From an uncultured Bacteroidales bacterium (GTDB lineage Bacteria > Bacteroidota > Bacteroidia > Bacteroidales > F082), in the NCBI GenBank assembly GCA_900315175.1, contig OMYA01000008.1, positions 93,174 to 157,173 on the forward strand: a stretch of DNA of 64,000 nucleotides, read 5' to 3'. The notes below the pieces were generated by a model. It saw only the letters and a program-made list of their open reading frames with translations. It was not told where the DNA came from and ran no database searches. Made by a program: the position numbers and the translations under genes. Within the stretch, counting starts at the first letter, position 1. Every line of letters begins with the position of its first letter. Below are positions 43,455 through 52,054 of this stretch, in pieces.

Positions 43455-44961
43455 AGACGTGGGTGATGTGTTGTGCCAAGTGGTTGATTTCAACGTTTAC
43501 CATAGGGTAGTTCTCGTGTATAAGTTCACCGATTTTTTGTGCGAAGAACACCGAACGATGCTGTCCGCCAGTGCATCCGAAGTTGATTTGGAGGTTCTTG
43601 AAACCGCGTTCGAGATAGTTGTCAATAGATTGATATACAAGCATCTGTACGTTTTGCAAGAAGTAATGCACATCTGGTTTGTCGTCTAAAAACTCCTTTA
43701 CGTCAGCGTCTTCTCCGGTGCTTTTCTTGAATTCGACAAAACGTCCCGGATTCGGTAAAGCTCTGCAATCAAAGACAAAACCGCCGCCATTGCCGCTTTT
43801 ATCGTAAGGAACGCCGCCGTTTTTGAACGAAAAGCTGTTTACTGTGATTGTAAGTCTCTCAGGCTCAATCTGTTCGTATTTTGTCAACAATATTCCAAAC
43901 TGTTTTATAACAGCTTGCAGTTCCGGCAAATTGAACGGCAACTGCCAATTTTCACAAGCTTTCATGATCTCGCGAATGGCATACGGAATGCTCTGCATAA
44001 AATGTAACTTCTTCTGTATCAATCCTCTGAAGCCGTAAGCACCAAGGACTTGAAGCAGTCGCAATAAAACAAATGATGGAAAATACTTGTCGAATGTTTC
44101 GGCTGTTGAGGATTTCTCCACTTCGCTCCGCTCCGGTCGAAATGATACGTCCTGATTGTCATTTCGAGCGAACACAGGGAGTCGAGAAATCCTTTTTTTG
44201 TAATACTCAATCAGTTCATTGCGTAGCTCTTGCGGCATCTTCGCTTTCACCTGATACAGCAATGAAACCACGTCATATTGCAGCGGTCCCTTTCTACCGC
44301 CTTGATAATCAATGAAATAGGGCTCGTTGTCAACTATCATGATGTTGCGCGACTGAAAGTCACGATACATGAAGAAATCCGACGGAGCCTCTAAGATGTA
44401 TTTTGCAAGTCGTTGAAAATCAGTGTCTAAACGAGTCTCATTGAATGAAATCTCTTCCTGCTCCTTCAAAAAACAATATTTGAAGTAATTCAAATCCTCC
44501 ATTATCGACATCTCATCGAAAGCAGGAGTGGGGAACGCTTTGGAATAATCAAGTCCTTGATGCCCAATTATTTGAAAATCAATGAGTTTGTCGAGAGATT
44601 TTTTATATAAATCAATCGTGGTGTTGTCAAAATAACCGTTTTTCAGACAGTCTTCAATGTGATGGAATAGTGTGACGTCGCCCAAATCGGTTTGAATATA
44701 AATCTCTTTGGAAGGAGAAATCGCCAAAACTTCTGGAACTGGGAGCCCACATTCATGAAAATGCTTGGAAAAACTGAAAAAGGCCTCGTTTTCCTCAATG
44801 TTGAGATTATGAGCTCCTATCAGGTAACGATTGTCGGTTTTAACCCGAAAATAACGCCGCGACGAGCCCGAACTCGGCATTGCATTGATTTCCAAAACTT
44901 TTTCCCCCAAATTTTCAATGAGTTCCGCTATCGTTTTCTTAATCTCTTCCAAAGTCACCAT
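43441..44961 (-). CDS. AmgK-like sugar kinase fused to a RapZ C-terminal domain
   Basis: 506 aa. Residues about 20-340 are an aminoglycoside-phosphotransferase fold: SSGSSRRYFRV (nucleotide loop), FFMYRDFQSRNIMI (catalytic loop) and YFIDYQGGRKGP (metal Asp), as in AmgK, which phosphorylates MurNAc/GlcNAc at C1. Residues about 365-505 match the C-terminal half of RapZ (LTITVNSFSFKNGGVPY; FGCTGGQHRSVFFAQKIGEL), the part that senses amino-sugar phosphate or binds partners in E. coli, here without its ATP-binding half. Residues about 257-284 come from palindromic copy B. ATG 44961 follows a -7-like TTTTTG by three bases, so the mRNA may be leaderless. Confidence 0.75.
   Translation of the reverse strand: MVTLEEIKKTIAELIENLGEKVLEINAMPSSGSSRRYFRVKTDNRYLIGAHNLNIEENEAFFSFSKHFHECGLPVPEVLAISPSKEIYIQTDLGDVTLFHHIEDCLKNGYFDNTTIDLYKKSLDKLIDFQIIGHQGLDYSKAFPTPAFDEMSIMEDLNYFKYCFLKEQEEISFNETRLDTDFQRLAKYILEAPSDFFMYRDFQSRNIMIVDNEPYFIDYQGGRKGPLQYDVVSLLYQVKAKMPQELRNELIEYYKKRISRLPVFARNDNQDVSFRPERSEVEKSSTAETFDKYFPSFVLLRLLQVLGAYGFRGLIQKKLHFMQSIPYAIREIMKACENWQLPFNLPELQAVIKQFGILLTKYEQIEPERLTITVNSFSFKNGGVPYDKSGNGGGFVFDCRALPNPGRFVEFKKSTGEDADVKEFLDDKPDVHYFLQNVQMLVYQSIDNYLERGFKNLQINFGCTGGQHRSVFFAQKIGELIHENYPMVNVEINHLAQHITHVYEAK
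44111..44192 (-). repeat. Palindromic element, copy B (inside the amgK-like gene)
   Basis: 82 bp: outer ends GGATTTCTC and GAGAAATCC, inner ends TCGAAATGA and TCATTTCGA. GTCAT-inside arm order like copy A. In frame it encodes FRPERSEVEKSS. The reading frame continues on both sides into conserved kinase sequence. Confidence 0.85.
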
Positions 44962-45128
44962 ACGCAAAAATTTAGGTTACAAACTTACAAAATTTTTTCA
45001 AAATAATGCATTTTCATGAGAAAATTATTATCTTTGCAGCCTATTTTTACTCCAATATCGAGTTTTGTGAAAACAAAATTCTGATAACGATTTAGTTAAA
45101 TAATTGATTATCAAACATTTATCAAAAA

Positions 45129-47051
45129 ATGAACGCTACCGAACTCAAGACAATTGAGAAACTCAACAAGCCGACAATTTTGCCGGGCTCTGTAAAAATC
45201 AATGTAAAAATTGATGTGAATGAAGAAGAAACGAAGCTTCCTGAAGAGGAAATCATGCCTCAGGATGAGGAAATTCCGCAGGATGCTGAGCTTGATTTAT
45301 CAAACGACAACGAAAACGAGGAGGAAGAAGAATCTGAATTCGATTTTTCCAACCTGAACAAGCTCCAACTCGTTGAACTTCTTGAGGAAACAGTCCAAGA
45401 TCCGGATGTCGCTAAAATCAAGGACAAAGTTGCTGCAATAAAGACTAACTTCTTGAGACTCAATAAGATTGATCGTGACAAAGAAATGGAACAATTCATT
45501 CTTGACGGTGGCGACAAAGAAAGCTATGAGCACAAAGACGACCCGCTTGAGGTGCGTTTCAAAGCCGCTTTCGACATTTACAAGGTGAATAAGGAAAAAT
45601 ATAAGGAAGAGCAGGAAAAGCAGAAGTCTGAGAACCTCCAGAAAAAGCTTGAAATCATTGAGGAATTGAAAGCTCTGATTTATTCTGAGGAGACTTTGAA
45701 GAAGACTTACGATGACTTCCGCGCGCTTCAGGACAGATGGAAAGAAATCGGTCAGGTGCCAGCAAACGAGGTCTCGAATATTTGGAACACCTACCATTTC
45801 CTTATCGAGAAATTCTATGATAAAGTCAAGATTAACAGAGAGTTACGTGACCTTGACCTGAAGAAGAACCTTGAAGCTAAGATCGAACTCTGCGAGAAGG
45901 CTGAACTCCTGCTTCTTGAGAAATCACAGACGAAGGCGTTCAAGGCACTTCAGAAATATCACGACGAATGGAAGGAAATCGGTCCGGTTCCGCAGGATAA
46001 GAAAGATGAAATCTGGGAGCGTTTCAAGAACACTACCGATAAAGTCAACCAGATCCGCCGCGAGCATTACGCCAAGATCGAGGAAGAGCAGAAGGCCAAC
46101 TATGAAGCTAAGGAAGCTATCTGCGTGAAGATGGAAGAGATTGTGAATGAACCAGTTAACAGCATTAACGGATATCAGAAAAAGTCAAATGAGGTTAACG
46201 ATTTGTTCAAGACCTGGAAGGAAATCGGCCCGGTGTCGAAGAAACAGAGCGATGAGATCTGGAACCGCTTCAAAGGCTCGATGAACACGTTCTTCGAGGC
46301 TAAGAAAGAGTTCTTCAGCAAGCTCAAGGTGCAGCAGATGGAAAACTACAACAAGAAGGTGCAAATCTGCGTGGAAACTGAGAATATCGTCGAATCGACA
46401 GAGTGGAAGAAGACCACCGACCGCATCAAACAGCTTCAGGAAGAATGGAAGACCATCGGTCCGGTGCCTAAACGTCACAGCGACAAGATCTGGAAACGTT
46501 TCCGCAGCGCCTGCGACGCGTTCTTTGCAAGAAAAGCCGAGCATTTCTCAGGTATCAAAGGTGAAGAGGATGCCAACCTCAAGGCAAAACAGGAAATCAT
46601 CGAGCGCATCAAGGCTTACGAACTTAAGAAAGACCGCAACGAGAATATGGAGGCAATCCGCGGATTCCAACGTGAATGGATGGCAATCGGTCACGTCCCG
46701 ATGAAGGTGAAAGACAGCATCCAGAACGAATACCGCAGCCTCATCGACGGCATGTTCGACAAGATGCGTGCTAACGATAACGAATTGACTACCAACGAGT
46801 ACCGCAACATGGTATCTGGCTTGAAAGACGATCCTGATTCACGTGACAAGGTCAGAAGAGAACGCATGAACCTCCAGACAAAGATTCAGAGACTGCGTGA
46901 CGAAATCACCACGTTGGAAAACAACATCGGATTCTTCGCGAGAAGCAAACAGTCAGAACTTCTGAAGCAGGAATACGAGAAGAAAATCGCTAAGATTAAG
47001 AACGACGTCAAGGTTCTCGAGGCAAAAGTTAAGATTTTAAACGAACAATAA
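45129..47051 (+). CDS. DUF349-repeat protein
   Basis: 640 aa, highly charged. An acidic N-terminus (about 30-75, EENEEEEESEFDF type) is followed by about six DUF349 repeats of some 75 residues, each with a W-K-x-I-G-x-V-P core: DRWKEIGQVPANE, DEWKEIGPVPQDK, KTWKEIGPVSKKQ, EEWKTIGPVPKRH, REWMAIGHVPMKV. A coiled coil ends the protein. DUF349 proteins are widespread in Bacteroidetes and of unknown function. The promoter TATCTTTGCA (about 45030-45039) gives a 90-base AT-rich leader. Ends at a hairpin next to aroC. Confidence 0.85.
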   Translation: MNATELKTIEKLNKPTILPGSVKINVKIDVNEEETKLPEEEIMPQDEEIPQDAELDLSNDNENEEEEESEFDFSNLNKLQLVELLEETVQDPDVAKIKDKVAAIKTNFLRLNKIDRDKEMEQFILDGGDKESYEHKDDPLEVRFKAAFDIYKVNKEKYKEEQEKQKSENLQKKLEIIEELKALIYSEETLKKTYDDFRALQDRWKEIGQVPANEVSNIWNTYHFLIEKFYDKVKINRELRDLDLKKNLEAKIELCEKAELLLLEKSQTKAFKALQKYHDEWKEIGPVPQDKKDEIWERFKNTTDKVNQIRREHYAKIEEEQKANYEAKEAICVKMEEIVNEPVNSINGYQKKSNEVNDLFKTWKEIGPVSKKQSDEIWNRFKGSMNTFFEAKKEFFSKLKVQQMENYNKKVQICVETENIVESTEWKKTTDRIKQLQEEWKTIGPVPKRHSDKIWKRFRSACDAFFARKAEHFSGIKGEEDANLKAKQEIIERIKAYELKKDRNENMEAIRGFQREWMAIGHVPMKVKDSIQNEYRSLIDGMFDKMRANDNELTTNEYRNMVSGLKDDPDSRDKVRRERMNLQTKIQRLRDEITTLENNIGFFARSKQSELLKQEYEKKIAKIKNDVKVLEAKVKILNEQ

Positions 47052-47069
47052 TAAAATCTGATATTTCCG

Positions 47070-47095
47070 TAGGGACAAGGCAAGCCTTGTCCCTA
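47070..47095 (+). terminator. Hairpin between the DUF349 gene and aroC
   Basis: TAGGGACAAGG and CCTTGTCCCTA pair perfectly over eleven bases around CAAG. No real T-run follows, and the aroC ATG comes nine bases later, so it may terminate poorly and instead shield the aroC ribosome site. No other promoter for aroC is visible. Confidence 0.55.
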
Positions 47096-47104
47096 TATGT
47101 TTAT

Positions 47105-48124
47105 ATGAATTCGAATTCTTTTGGAACGGCATTTTGTTTGACCACCTTCGGTGAATCCCATGGTCCGGCCATCGGTGGAGTTATCGACGGCTGTCCCGCT
47201 GGTATTTTACTTGACAAGTCATTGATTGAAAATGAGTTATCACGCAGAAAGTCGGGACAAAACAATGCCATGTCAATGCGGAAAGAGCCAGACGTGGTCG
47301 AGTTCCTGTCGGGTTTGTTTGGGGGTAAGACTACTGGCACCCCGATAGCATTCCTGATTCGTAACAAAGACGCGAAATCCTCTGATTATGAGAATATTAA
47401 GGATGTTTTTCGTCCATCGCATGCCGATTATACTTATCAGATGAAGTATGGAATCAGAGACTATGCGGGTGGAGGCAGAGGCTCGGCCAGGACTTTGCTG
47501 CCATGTGTGGTCGCCGGTGCTGTCGCCAAACAGATCCTCACATCGCAAGGCATTGAGATTCAATCGGATGTGATTCAGATAGGTGAGGAGAGAAGTGAGG
47601 GATTCTCGAAAGAAGAGATTGAACACATTTTAAACCGCTACAGAGAAGAAAAAGATACCGTGGGCGCTGTTGTCCAAGCTACCATAAAAAATGTCCCTGT
47701 AGGCCTCGGAGAACCTGCTTTCCAAAAGTTTCATGCTGTGATGGCGCAGGCTATGATGACAATCAACGCGGCGAAGGGTTTTGAGATTGGCGAGGGATTT
47801 AATGCGGCAGGCATGCGAGGCAGCGAATGCAACGATGAGTTCGTGTCTGACGGCGAGAGAATCCGCACCAAGACCAATCACTCGGGCGGCGTGCAAGGGG
47901 GCATCACAAACGGTGAAGATATCGTATTCAAAGTGGCTTTCAAACCGATTCCTTCGGTGTTGTTTCCGCAGAAAACCGTTGATATTCAAGGAAACGAGAC
48001 TGTTTTGGAGATACAAGGACGACACGATGTCTGCGTAGTTCCACGAGTGGTCCCGATGGTAGAGGCGATGGCCGCAATGGTCACTCTCGATTTCATTTTG
48101 TTGAAAAAATGCAACAAAATATAG
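47105..48124 (+). CDS. aroC: Chorismate synthase
   Basis: 339 aa. Last step of the shikimate pathway; needs reduced FMN, which makes the neighbouring riboflavin cluster a sensible context. FGTAFCLTTFGESHGPAIGG at the N-terminus, DYAGGGRGSARTLLPCVVAG in the middle and NHSGGVQGGITNGEDIVFKV near the end are the three signatures. The open frame begins at a TTG (47087) inside the hairpin; ATG 47105 (MNSNSFG) is preferred. Confidence 0.94.
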   Translation: MNSNSFGTAFCLTTFGESHGPAIGGVIDGCPAGILLDKSLIENELSRRKSGQNNAMSMRKEPDVVEFLSGLFGGKTTGTPIAFLIRNKDAKSSDYENIKDVFRPSHADYTYQMKYGIRDYAGGGRGSARTLLPCVVAGAVAKQILTSQGIEIQSDVIQIGEERSEGFSKEEIEHILNRYREEKDTVGAVVQATIKNVPVGLGEPAFQKFHAVMAQAMMTINAAKGFEIGEGFNAAGMRGSECNDEFVSDGERIRTKTNHSGGVQGGITNGEDIVFKVAFKPIPSVLFPQKTVDIQGNETVLEIQGRHDVCVVPRVVPMVEAMAAMVTLDFILLKKCNKI

Positions 48125-48144
48125 CACAATATTAAAAAAATGTG

Positions 48145-48152
48145 TATTTTTG
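48145..48152 (+). promoter_or_regulatory. -7 box of the riboflavin operon
   Basis: TATTTTTG lies nine bases upstream of the riboswitch P1 stem, directly after the aroC stop, so transcription begins right at the aptamer. Confidence 0.7.
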
Positions 48153-48160
48153 CAACCGAA

Positions 48161-48274
48161 AACTTCAGGGCAAGGTGAAATTCCTTTCCGGCGGTGACAG
48201 TCCGCGACTTCCCCAAGGGGAACTGATTCGGTGAAATTCCGAAACCGACGGTGACAGTCCGGATGAGAGAAGTT
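48161..48274 (+). ncRNA. FMN riboswitch (RFN element)
   Basis: P1 stem AACTTC / GAAGTT closes the element. The conserved blocks are present in order: AGGGCAAGGTGAAATTCC, CCGGCGGTGACAGTCC, GTGAAATTCCGAAACCGACG, GGTGACAGTCCGGATGAGAG. It senses flavin mononucleotide and shuts off the downstream rib genes. Confidence 0.97.
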
Positions 48275-48306
48275 GAATTTTTATTTACATTTTTGTATGG
48301 AATTCC

Positions 48307-48339
48307 AAGCCCTGATGTTATTTTGTCAAGGCTTTTTTT
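48307..48339 (+). terminator. Riboswitch expression platform terminator
   Basis: AAGCC...GGCTT (48307-48311, 48330-48334) with inner TGA/TCA pairs, followed by a seven-T run that ends at the base before the ribD ATG. So the same hairpin can stop transcription and cover the start region. Confidence 0.75.
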
Positions 48340-49515
48340 ATGTCATATTGCGAAAAAGACATCGAGTTTATGCGGCGCGCCATTGAGCTTGCCAAGAAGG
48401 GCGGAGGATACGTGCATCCGAATCCTTTGGTGGGCTGCGTGGTCGTGAAAGACGGTGGAGTCATTGCCGAAGGATACCACGAGAAATACGGAGAATTTCA
48501 TGCAGAACGCAATGCCTTAACACGCTGTCAATCAGAAACTAATGGTGCTTCACTTTATGTGACACTTGAACCTTGCTGCCACTACGGCAAAACGCCACCA
48601 TGCACCGAAATAATCATCGAAAAAGGCATCAAAAAAGTGTTTGTCGGTATCCTCGACCCGAACCCGTTAGTAGCTGGAAAAGGCGTGAAGATATTGCGAG
48701 ACGCTGGCATTGAAGTCGAGGTCGGACTTTGTGATAACGAGATTCGCGAGATGAACAAGGTGTTCCTTAAATACATCACCACCAAACGGCCATACGTAAT
48801 CATGAAGACCGCGATGACACTCGACGGAAAAATTGCAGCGCACACAGGCGATTCGAAGTGGGTGACAAATGAGGAATCACGCAAGATGGTGCATGAATTG
48901 AGAAGTGAATTAGCTGGCGTTATCGTTGGTATTGGCACTGTTTTGGCCGACGACCCGATGCTGACATGCAGATTGGAAGGAAATCATCATCAGCCGATAA
49001 GAATTGTGGTTGATAGCAATTTGAGGATACCGATTGATTCTCAATTGGTTAAAACGGCAAATGAATACAGGACGATTGTTGCTTGCCGTCATTTCGACCG
49101 AAGCGAAGCAGAGCGGAGCGAAGTGGAGAAATCCTCTTTAAACGTTAACAAACAAAAAGGATTTCTCGACTCCCTACGGTCGCTCGAAATGACGGGGGCT
49201 GAAATCATTGAATGTCAATCAAATAACAACCGTGTTGATATCAATGACCTCATGACAAGACTCGGTTCTATGGGCATCGATTCGCTTCTCCTTGAGGGCG
49301 GCGGGACACTCAATGCAGCGTTTCTTGAGGCAGGCTGTGTGGATGAGGTCTGGGCTTTCATCGCACCGAAAATCATCGGAGGAAGCGACGCAAAGACACC
49401 TGTCGCAGGCAAGGGAATCGAAAGGATGTGTGATGCGGTAAATTTGCAAAACATTGATATTCAGAATATTAACGGAGATATTTTAATAAAAGGAAAGATA
49501 TGTTCACGGGTATAA
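48340..49515 (+). CDS. ribD: RibD deaminase/reductase with in-frame palindromic insert
   Basis: 391 aa. Second and third steps of riboflavin synthesis. The N-terminal deaminase has zinc ligands in EFHAERNAL and LEPCCHYGKTPPC; the C-terminal reductase spans about 148-390 with MTLDGKIAAHTGDSKWVT and LLLEGGGTLNAAFL. Residues about 250-285, from HFDRSEAERSEVEKSS to LRSLEMT, are encoded by palindromic copy C, between TIVAC and EIIECQSNNN, where normal reductases have a short turn. The protein is thus some 35 residues longer than expected, with both active sites intact. ribE starts 16 bases before its stop. Confidence 0.93.
   Translation: MSYCEKDIEFMRRAIELAKKGGGYVHPNPLVGCVVVKDGGVIAEGYHEKYGEFHAERNALTRCQSETNGASLYVTLEPCCHYGKTPPCTEIIIEKGIKKVFVGILDPNPLVAGKGVKILRDAGIEVEVGLCDNEIREMNKVFLKYITTKRPYVIMKTAMTLDGKIAAHTGDSKWVTNEESRKMVHELRSELAGVIVGIGTVLADDPMLTCRLEGNHHQPIRIVVDSNLRIPIDSQLVKTANEYRTIVACRHFDRSEAERSEVEKSSLNVNKQKGFLDSLRSLEMTGAEIIECQSNNNRVDINDLMTRLGSMGIDSLLLEGGGTLNAAFLEAGCVDEVWAFIAPKIIGGSDAKTPVAGKGIERMCDAVNLQNIDIQNINGDILIKGKICSRV
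49088..49193 (+). repeat. Palindromic element, copy C (inside ribD)
   Basis: 106 bp: outer ends GTCATTTCGA and TCGAAATGAC, inner ends GAGAAATCC and GGATTTCTCGA, loop about 20 bases. GTCAT-outside order. It is the longest copy and is read as DRSEAERSEVEKSS in frame. Confidence 0.88.
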
Positions 49516-50141
49516 TTGAAGAAATCGGGAAGGTGAAGGCGATTACGCGTGGTGCCAACAGCATCAGGCTGACAATCGCTGTGAAGAAGATTTTGGACGA
49601 CATCCATATCGGCGACAGCATCTGCACAAACGGCGTCTGCCTGACGGTTACGACATTCGACAACGACTCTTACACCGCCGACGTGATGCCGGAAACGATG
49701 AACCGAACTGATTTCAAGGATTTGAGAATCAACGATTTAGTGAATTGCGAGAGAGCAATGCCTGCAAATGGTCGTTTTGGCGGACATATAGTTTCAGGCC
49801 ACATCGACGGCACTGGCATAATCTCAAAGATGACCCGCGACGACAAGGCGATACGTGTGAAAATAGAGACACGACCTGAGATTTTGAGATATATCGTTGA
49901 AAAAGGCTCTATCACAATCAACGGTATCTCATTGACAGTCACTGATGTAAGCAGCTTCGACTTTGGCGTGTCAATCATCCAACACACTCAGGACGAGACG
50001 ACTCTGACTAAGAAAAAAATCGGCGACACCGTGAATTTGGAGAACGATATCGTCGGAAAATATATCGAAAAATTTGTGGGAAACATCACCGCAAGAAATG
50101 ATGAGAGATTGCTTAACTTATTGAAAGACAATAATTTTTAA
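49500..50141 (+). CDS. ribE: Riboflavin synthase alpha subunit
   Basis: 213 aa. Converts two lumazines to riboflavin plus the pyrimidine. Two lumazine-binding repeats: MFTGIIEEIGKVKAI with GDSICTNGVCLTVT (about 1-85) and FGGHIVSGHIDGTGII with GSITINGISLTVTDV (about 95-185). Starts within the end of ribD (16-base overlap), and ends five bases before ribBA. Confidence 0.95.
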   Translation: MFTGIIEEIGKVKAITRGANSIRLTIAVKKILDDIHIGDSICTNGVCLTVTTFDNDSYTADVMPETMNRTDFKDLRINDLVNCERAMPANGRFGGHIVSGHIDGTGIISKMTRDDKAIRVKIETRPEILRYIVEKGSITINGISLTVTDVSSFDFGVSIIQHTQDETTLTKKKIGDTVNLENDIVGKYIEKFVGNITARNDERLLNLLKDNNF

Positions 50142-50146
50142 TATAA

Positions 50147-51385
50147 ATGAACAAAGATTTTAACACTATTGAGGAAGCTTTAGAAGACCTTCGCGCTGGT
50201 AAGATGATCATCGTCGTTGACGACCCTGACCGCGAAAACGAAGGCGATTTGATTTGTGCGGCTGAGTTTGCAACCGTCGAAAACGTGAATTTTATGGCGT
50301 CATACGGCAAGGGTCTGATTTGCATGCCGATGAGCTCAGAGATATGCAAACGTTTGAAACTCAACCAGATGGTGACTGAAAACACTGACAATCACTGCAC
50401 TGCATTTACGGTTTCAATCGATTATATAGACACAACGACAGGCATCTCGGCTGTGGAGCGCTCCATTACTGCCATGAAAGTCGTTGAAGATGGCGTGCGT
50501 CCTGAGGATTTCCGTCGTCCTGGGCACATGTTTCCGCTTGAAGCCCGTCAGGGTGGAGTGCTGAAACGTGGCGGCCACACTGAGGCTACTGTCGATTTGA
50601 TGCGTCTTGCAGGCTTGAAGGAATGCGGTCTCTGCTGTGAGATCATGCGCGAAGACGGCACCATGATGCGCACCACCGAGCTGATAAAGTTCGCAAAGGC
50701 TAACAACTTGAAAATCACTTCGATAGCTGAGCTGATAAAATACCGCAGAAAGACAGAGATTCTCGTTGAGAAGGTGACAGAGGCCGAACTGCCGACAAAA
50801 TTCGGCACTTTCAAGGCTGTAGGTTACGTCGATAAGATCACTGGCGAGCATCATGTGGCGCTGGTGAAAGGCGATTTGACGACAAACGAGCCTGTTTTGT
50901 GCCGTGTGCACTCTGAATGCTTGACTGGCGACGCTTTCGGTTCGATGCGTTGCGACTGTGGCGAGCAGCTCCAGGAGGCGATGCGCCGTATCGAGGCTAA
51001 GGGCAGAGGCGTGCTGCTATATCTCCGTCAGGAAGGCCGCGGCATCGGCTTGATAAACAAGCTGAAAGCCTATACTTTGCAGGACAAAGGCATGGACACC
51101 GTCGAGGCTAACCTCGCACTCGGTTTCGCCGCCGATTTGCGCGATTACGGCACCGGCGCTGAGATTTTGGCAGATCTGGGCGCAAAGAAAATCATCGTGA
51201 TGACCAATAACCCGATGAAAATCAGCGGCTTGGAAGGCTACGGCATCGAAATCGTTGGCCGTGAGCCTATCGAGATGACCTGCAACGAGAAAGATGCATT
51301 CTATCTTTACACAAAATACAAGAAAATGGGGCATATACTTCATGTGAAAGAAGTCAGAAGCCAGGAGACAGAAGACGGAATATAG
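50147..51385 (+). CDS. ribBA: Bifunctional DHBP synthase / GTP cyclohydrolase II
   Basis: 412 aa. N-terminal part (about 1-205) makes dihydroxybutanone phosphate from ribulose-5-phosphate: [40 protein letters not shown] with [14 protein letters not shown]-terminal part (about 210-400) opens [20 protein letters not shown] (zinc cysteines) and [20 protein letters not shown]. It feeds both branches of the pathway. Followed by palindromic copy D, then ribH. Confidence 0.96.
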   Translation: MNKDFNTIEEALEDLRAGKMIIVVDDPDRENEGDLICAAEFATVENVNFMASYGKGLICMPMSSEICKRLKLNQMVTENTDNHCTAFTVSIDYIDTTTGISAVERSITAMKVVEDGVRPEDFRRPGHMFPLEARQGGVLKRGGHTEATVDLMRLAGLKECGLCCEIMREDGTMMRTTELIKFAKANNLKITSIAELIKYRRKTEILVEKVTEAELPTKFGTFKAVGYVDKITGEHHVALVKGDLTTNEPVLCRVHSECLTGDAFGSMRCDCGEQLQEAMRRIEAKGRGVLLYLRQEGRGIGLINKLKAYTLQDKGMDTVEANLALGFAADLRDYGTGAEILADLGAKKIIVMTNNPMKISGLEGYGIEIVGREPIEMTCNEKDAFYLYTKYKKMGHILHVKEVRSQETEDGI

Positions 51386-51390
51386 TTCCC

Positions 51391-51490
51391 GTCATTTCGA
51401 CCGGAGCGGAATGAAATGGAGCGAAGTGGAGAAATCCTCTTTTCGCATAAGCATATTCTAAAGAGGATCTCTCGACAAGCTCGAAATGAC
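51391..51490 (+). repeat. Palindromic element, copy D (between ribBA and ribH)
   Basis: 100 bp: GTCATTTCGACCGGAGCG arm, GAGAAATCCTC and GAGGATCTCTCGA inner arms, TCGAAATGAC at the end. GTCAT-outside order like copy C. Lies in the 144-base gap within the rib operon, where it would form a long hairpin in the mRNA ahead of ribH. Confidence 0.9.
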
Positions 51491-51529
51491 GAATTAATGT
51501 GAATTATTAACAACTTAAAATATTAAAAC

Positions 51530-51991
51530 ATGAACATTTTAGAAGGAAAACTCTTGGCTGAGGGCCAGAAGATAGCTATCGTGGCTGGCCGTTTCAACGA
51601 GATTATCACCAACAAGCTGTTGGGTGGTGCCATCGACGCTTTCAAACGTCACGGTGGCGATGAGAAAAACATCGACGTGGCTTGGGTTCCGGGCGCTTTC
51701 GAGATTCCGCTCGTGGCAAAGAAGATGGCTGCAAGCAAGAGATATGACGCCGTCGTATGCCTTGGCGCTGTCATCCGTGGCGCTACACCACATTTCGACA
51801 TGGTCGCTAACGAGGCTACCAAAGGCATCGCAACAGTTGGTCTCCAGACCGAAGTGCCAGTGATCTTTGGCGTTCTCACAACCGACAGCATCGAACAGGC
51901 AGTGGAAAGAGCCGGTTCAAAAGCCGGAAACAAAGGCTTTGAAGCTGTGACAACTGCTATCGAGATGGTGAATCTGCTGAAGCAGATTTAG
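51530..51991 (+). CDS. ribH: 6,7-dimethyl-8-ribityllumazine synthase
   Basis: 153 aa. Joins the two pathway branches to lumazine, the substrate of RibE; forms hollow 60-mers or pentamers. [39 protein letters not shown] and [20 protein letters not shown] (catalytic His) are diagnostic. No separate promoter was recognised, so it is probably the last gene of the rib operon, beyond the palindromic element. Confidence 0.95.
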   Translation: MNILEGKLLAEGQKIAIVAGRFNEIITNKLLGGAIDAFKRHGGDEKNIDVAWVPGAFEIPLVAKKMAASKRYDAVVCLGAVIRGATPHFDMVANEATKGIATVGLQTEVPVIFGVLTTDSIEQAVERAGSKAGNKGFEAVTTAIEMVNLLKQI

Positions 51992-52003
51992 TCGTTAGTT
52001 ACT

Positions 52004-52041
52004 AGCCATTAGCCACTAGATAAACCTAATGGCTAATGGCT
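52004..52041 (+). terminator. Hairpin after ribH
   Basis: AGCCATTAGCCA (52004-52015) and TGGCTAATGGCT (52030-52041) are exact complements. Further TGGCTAA copies follow, so alternative pairings are possible. It sits between the convergent ribH and pncB genes and probably ends both. Confidence 0.65.
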
Positions 52042-52054
52042 AACGGCTAATGGC

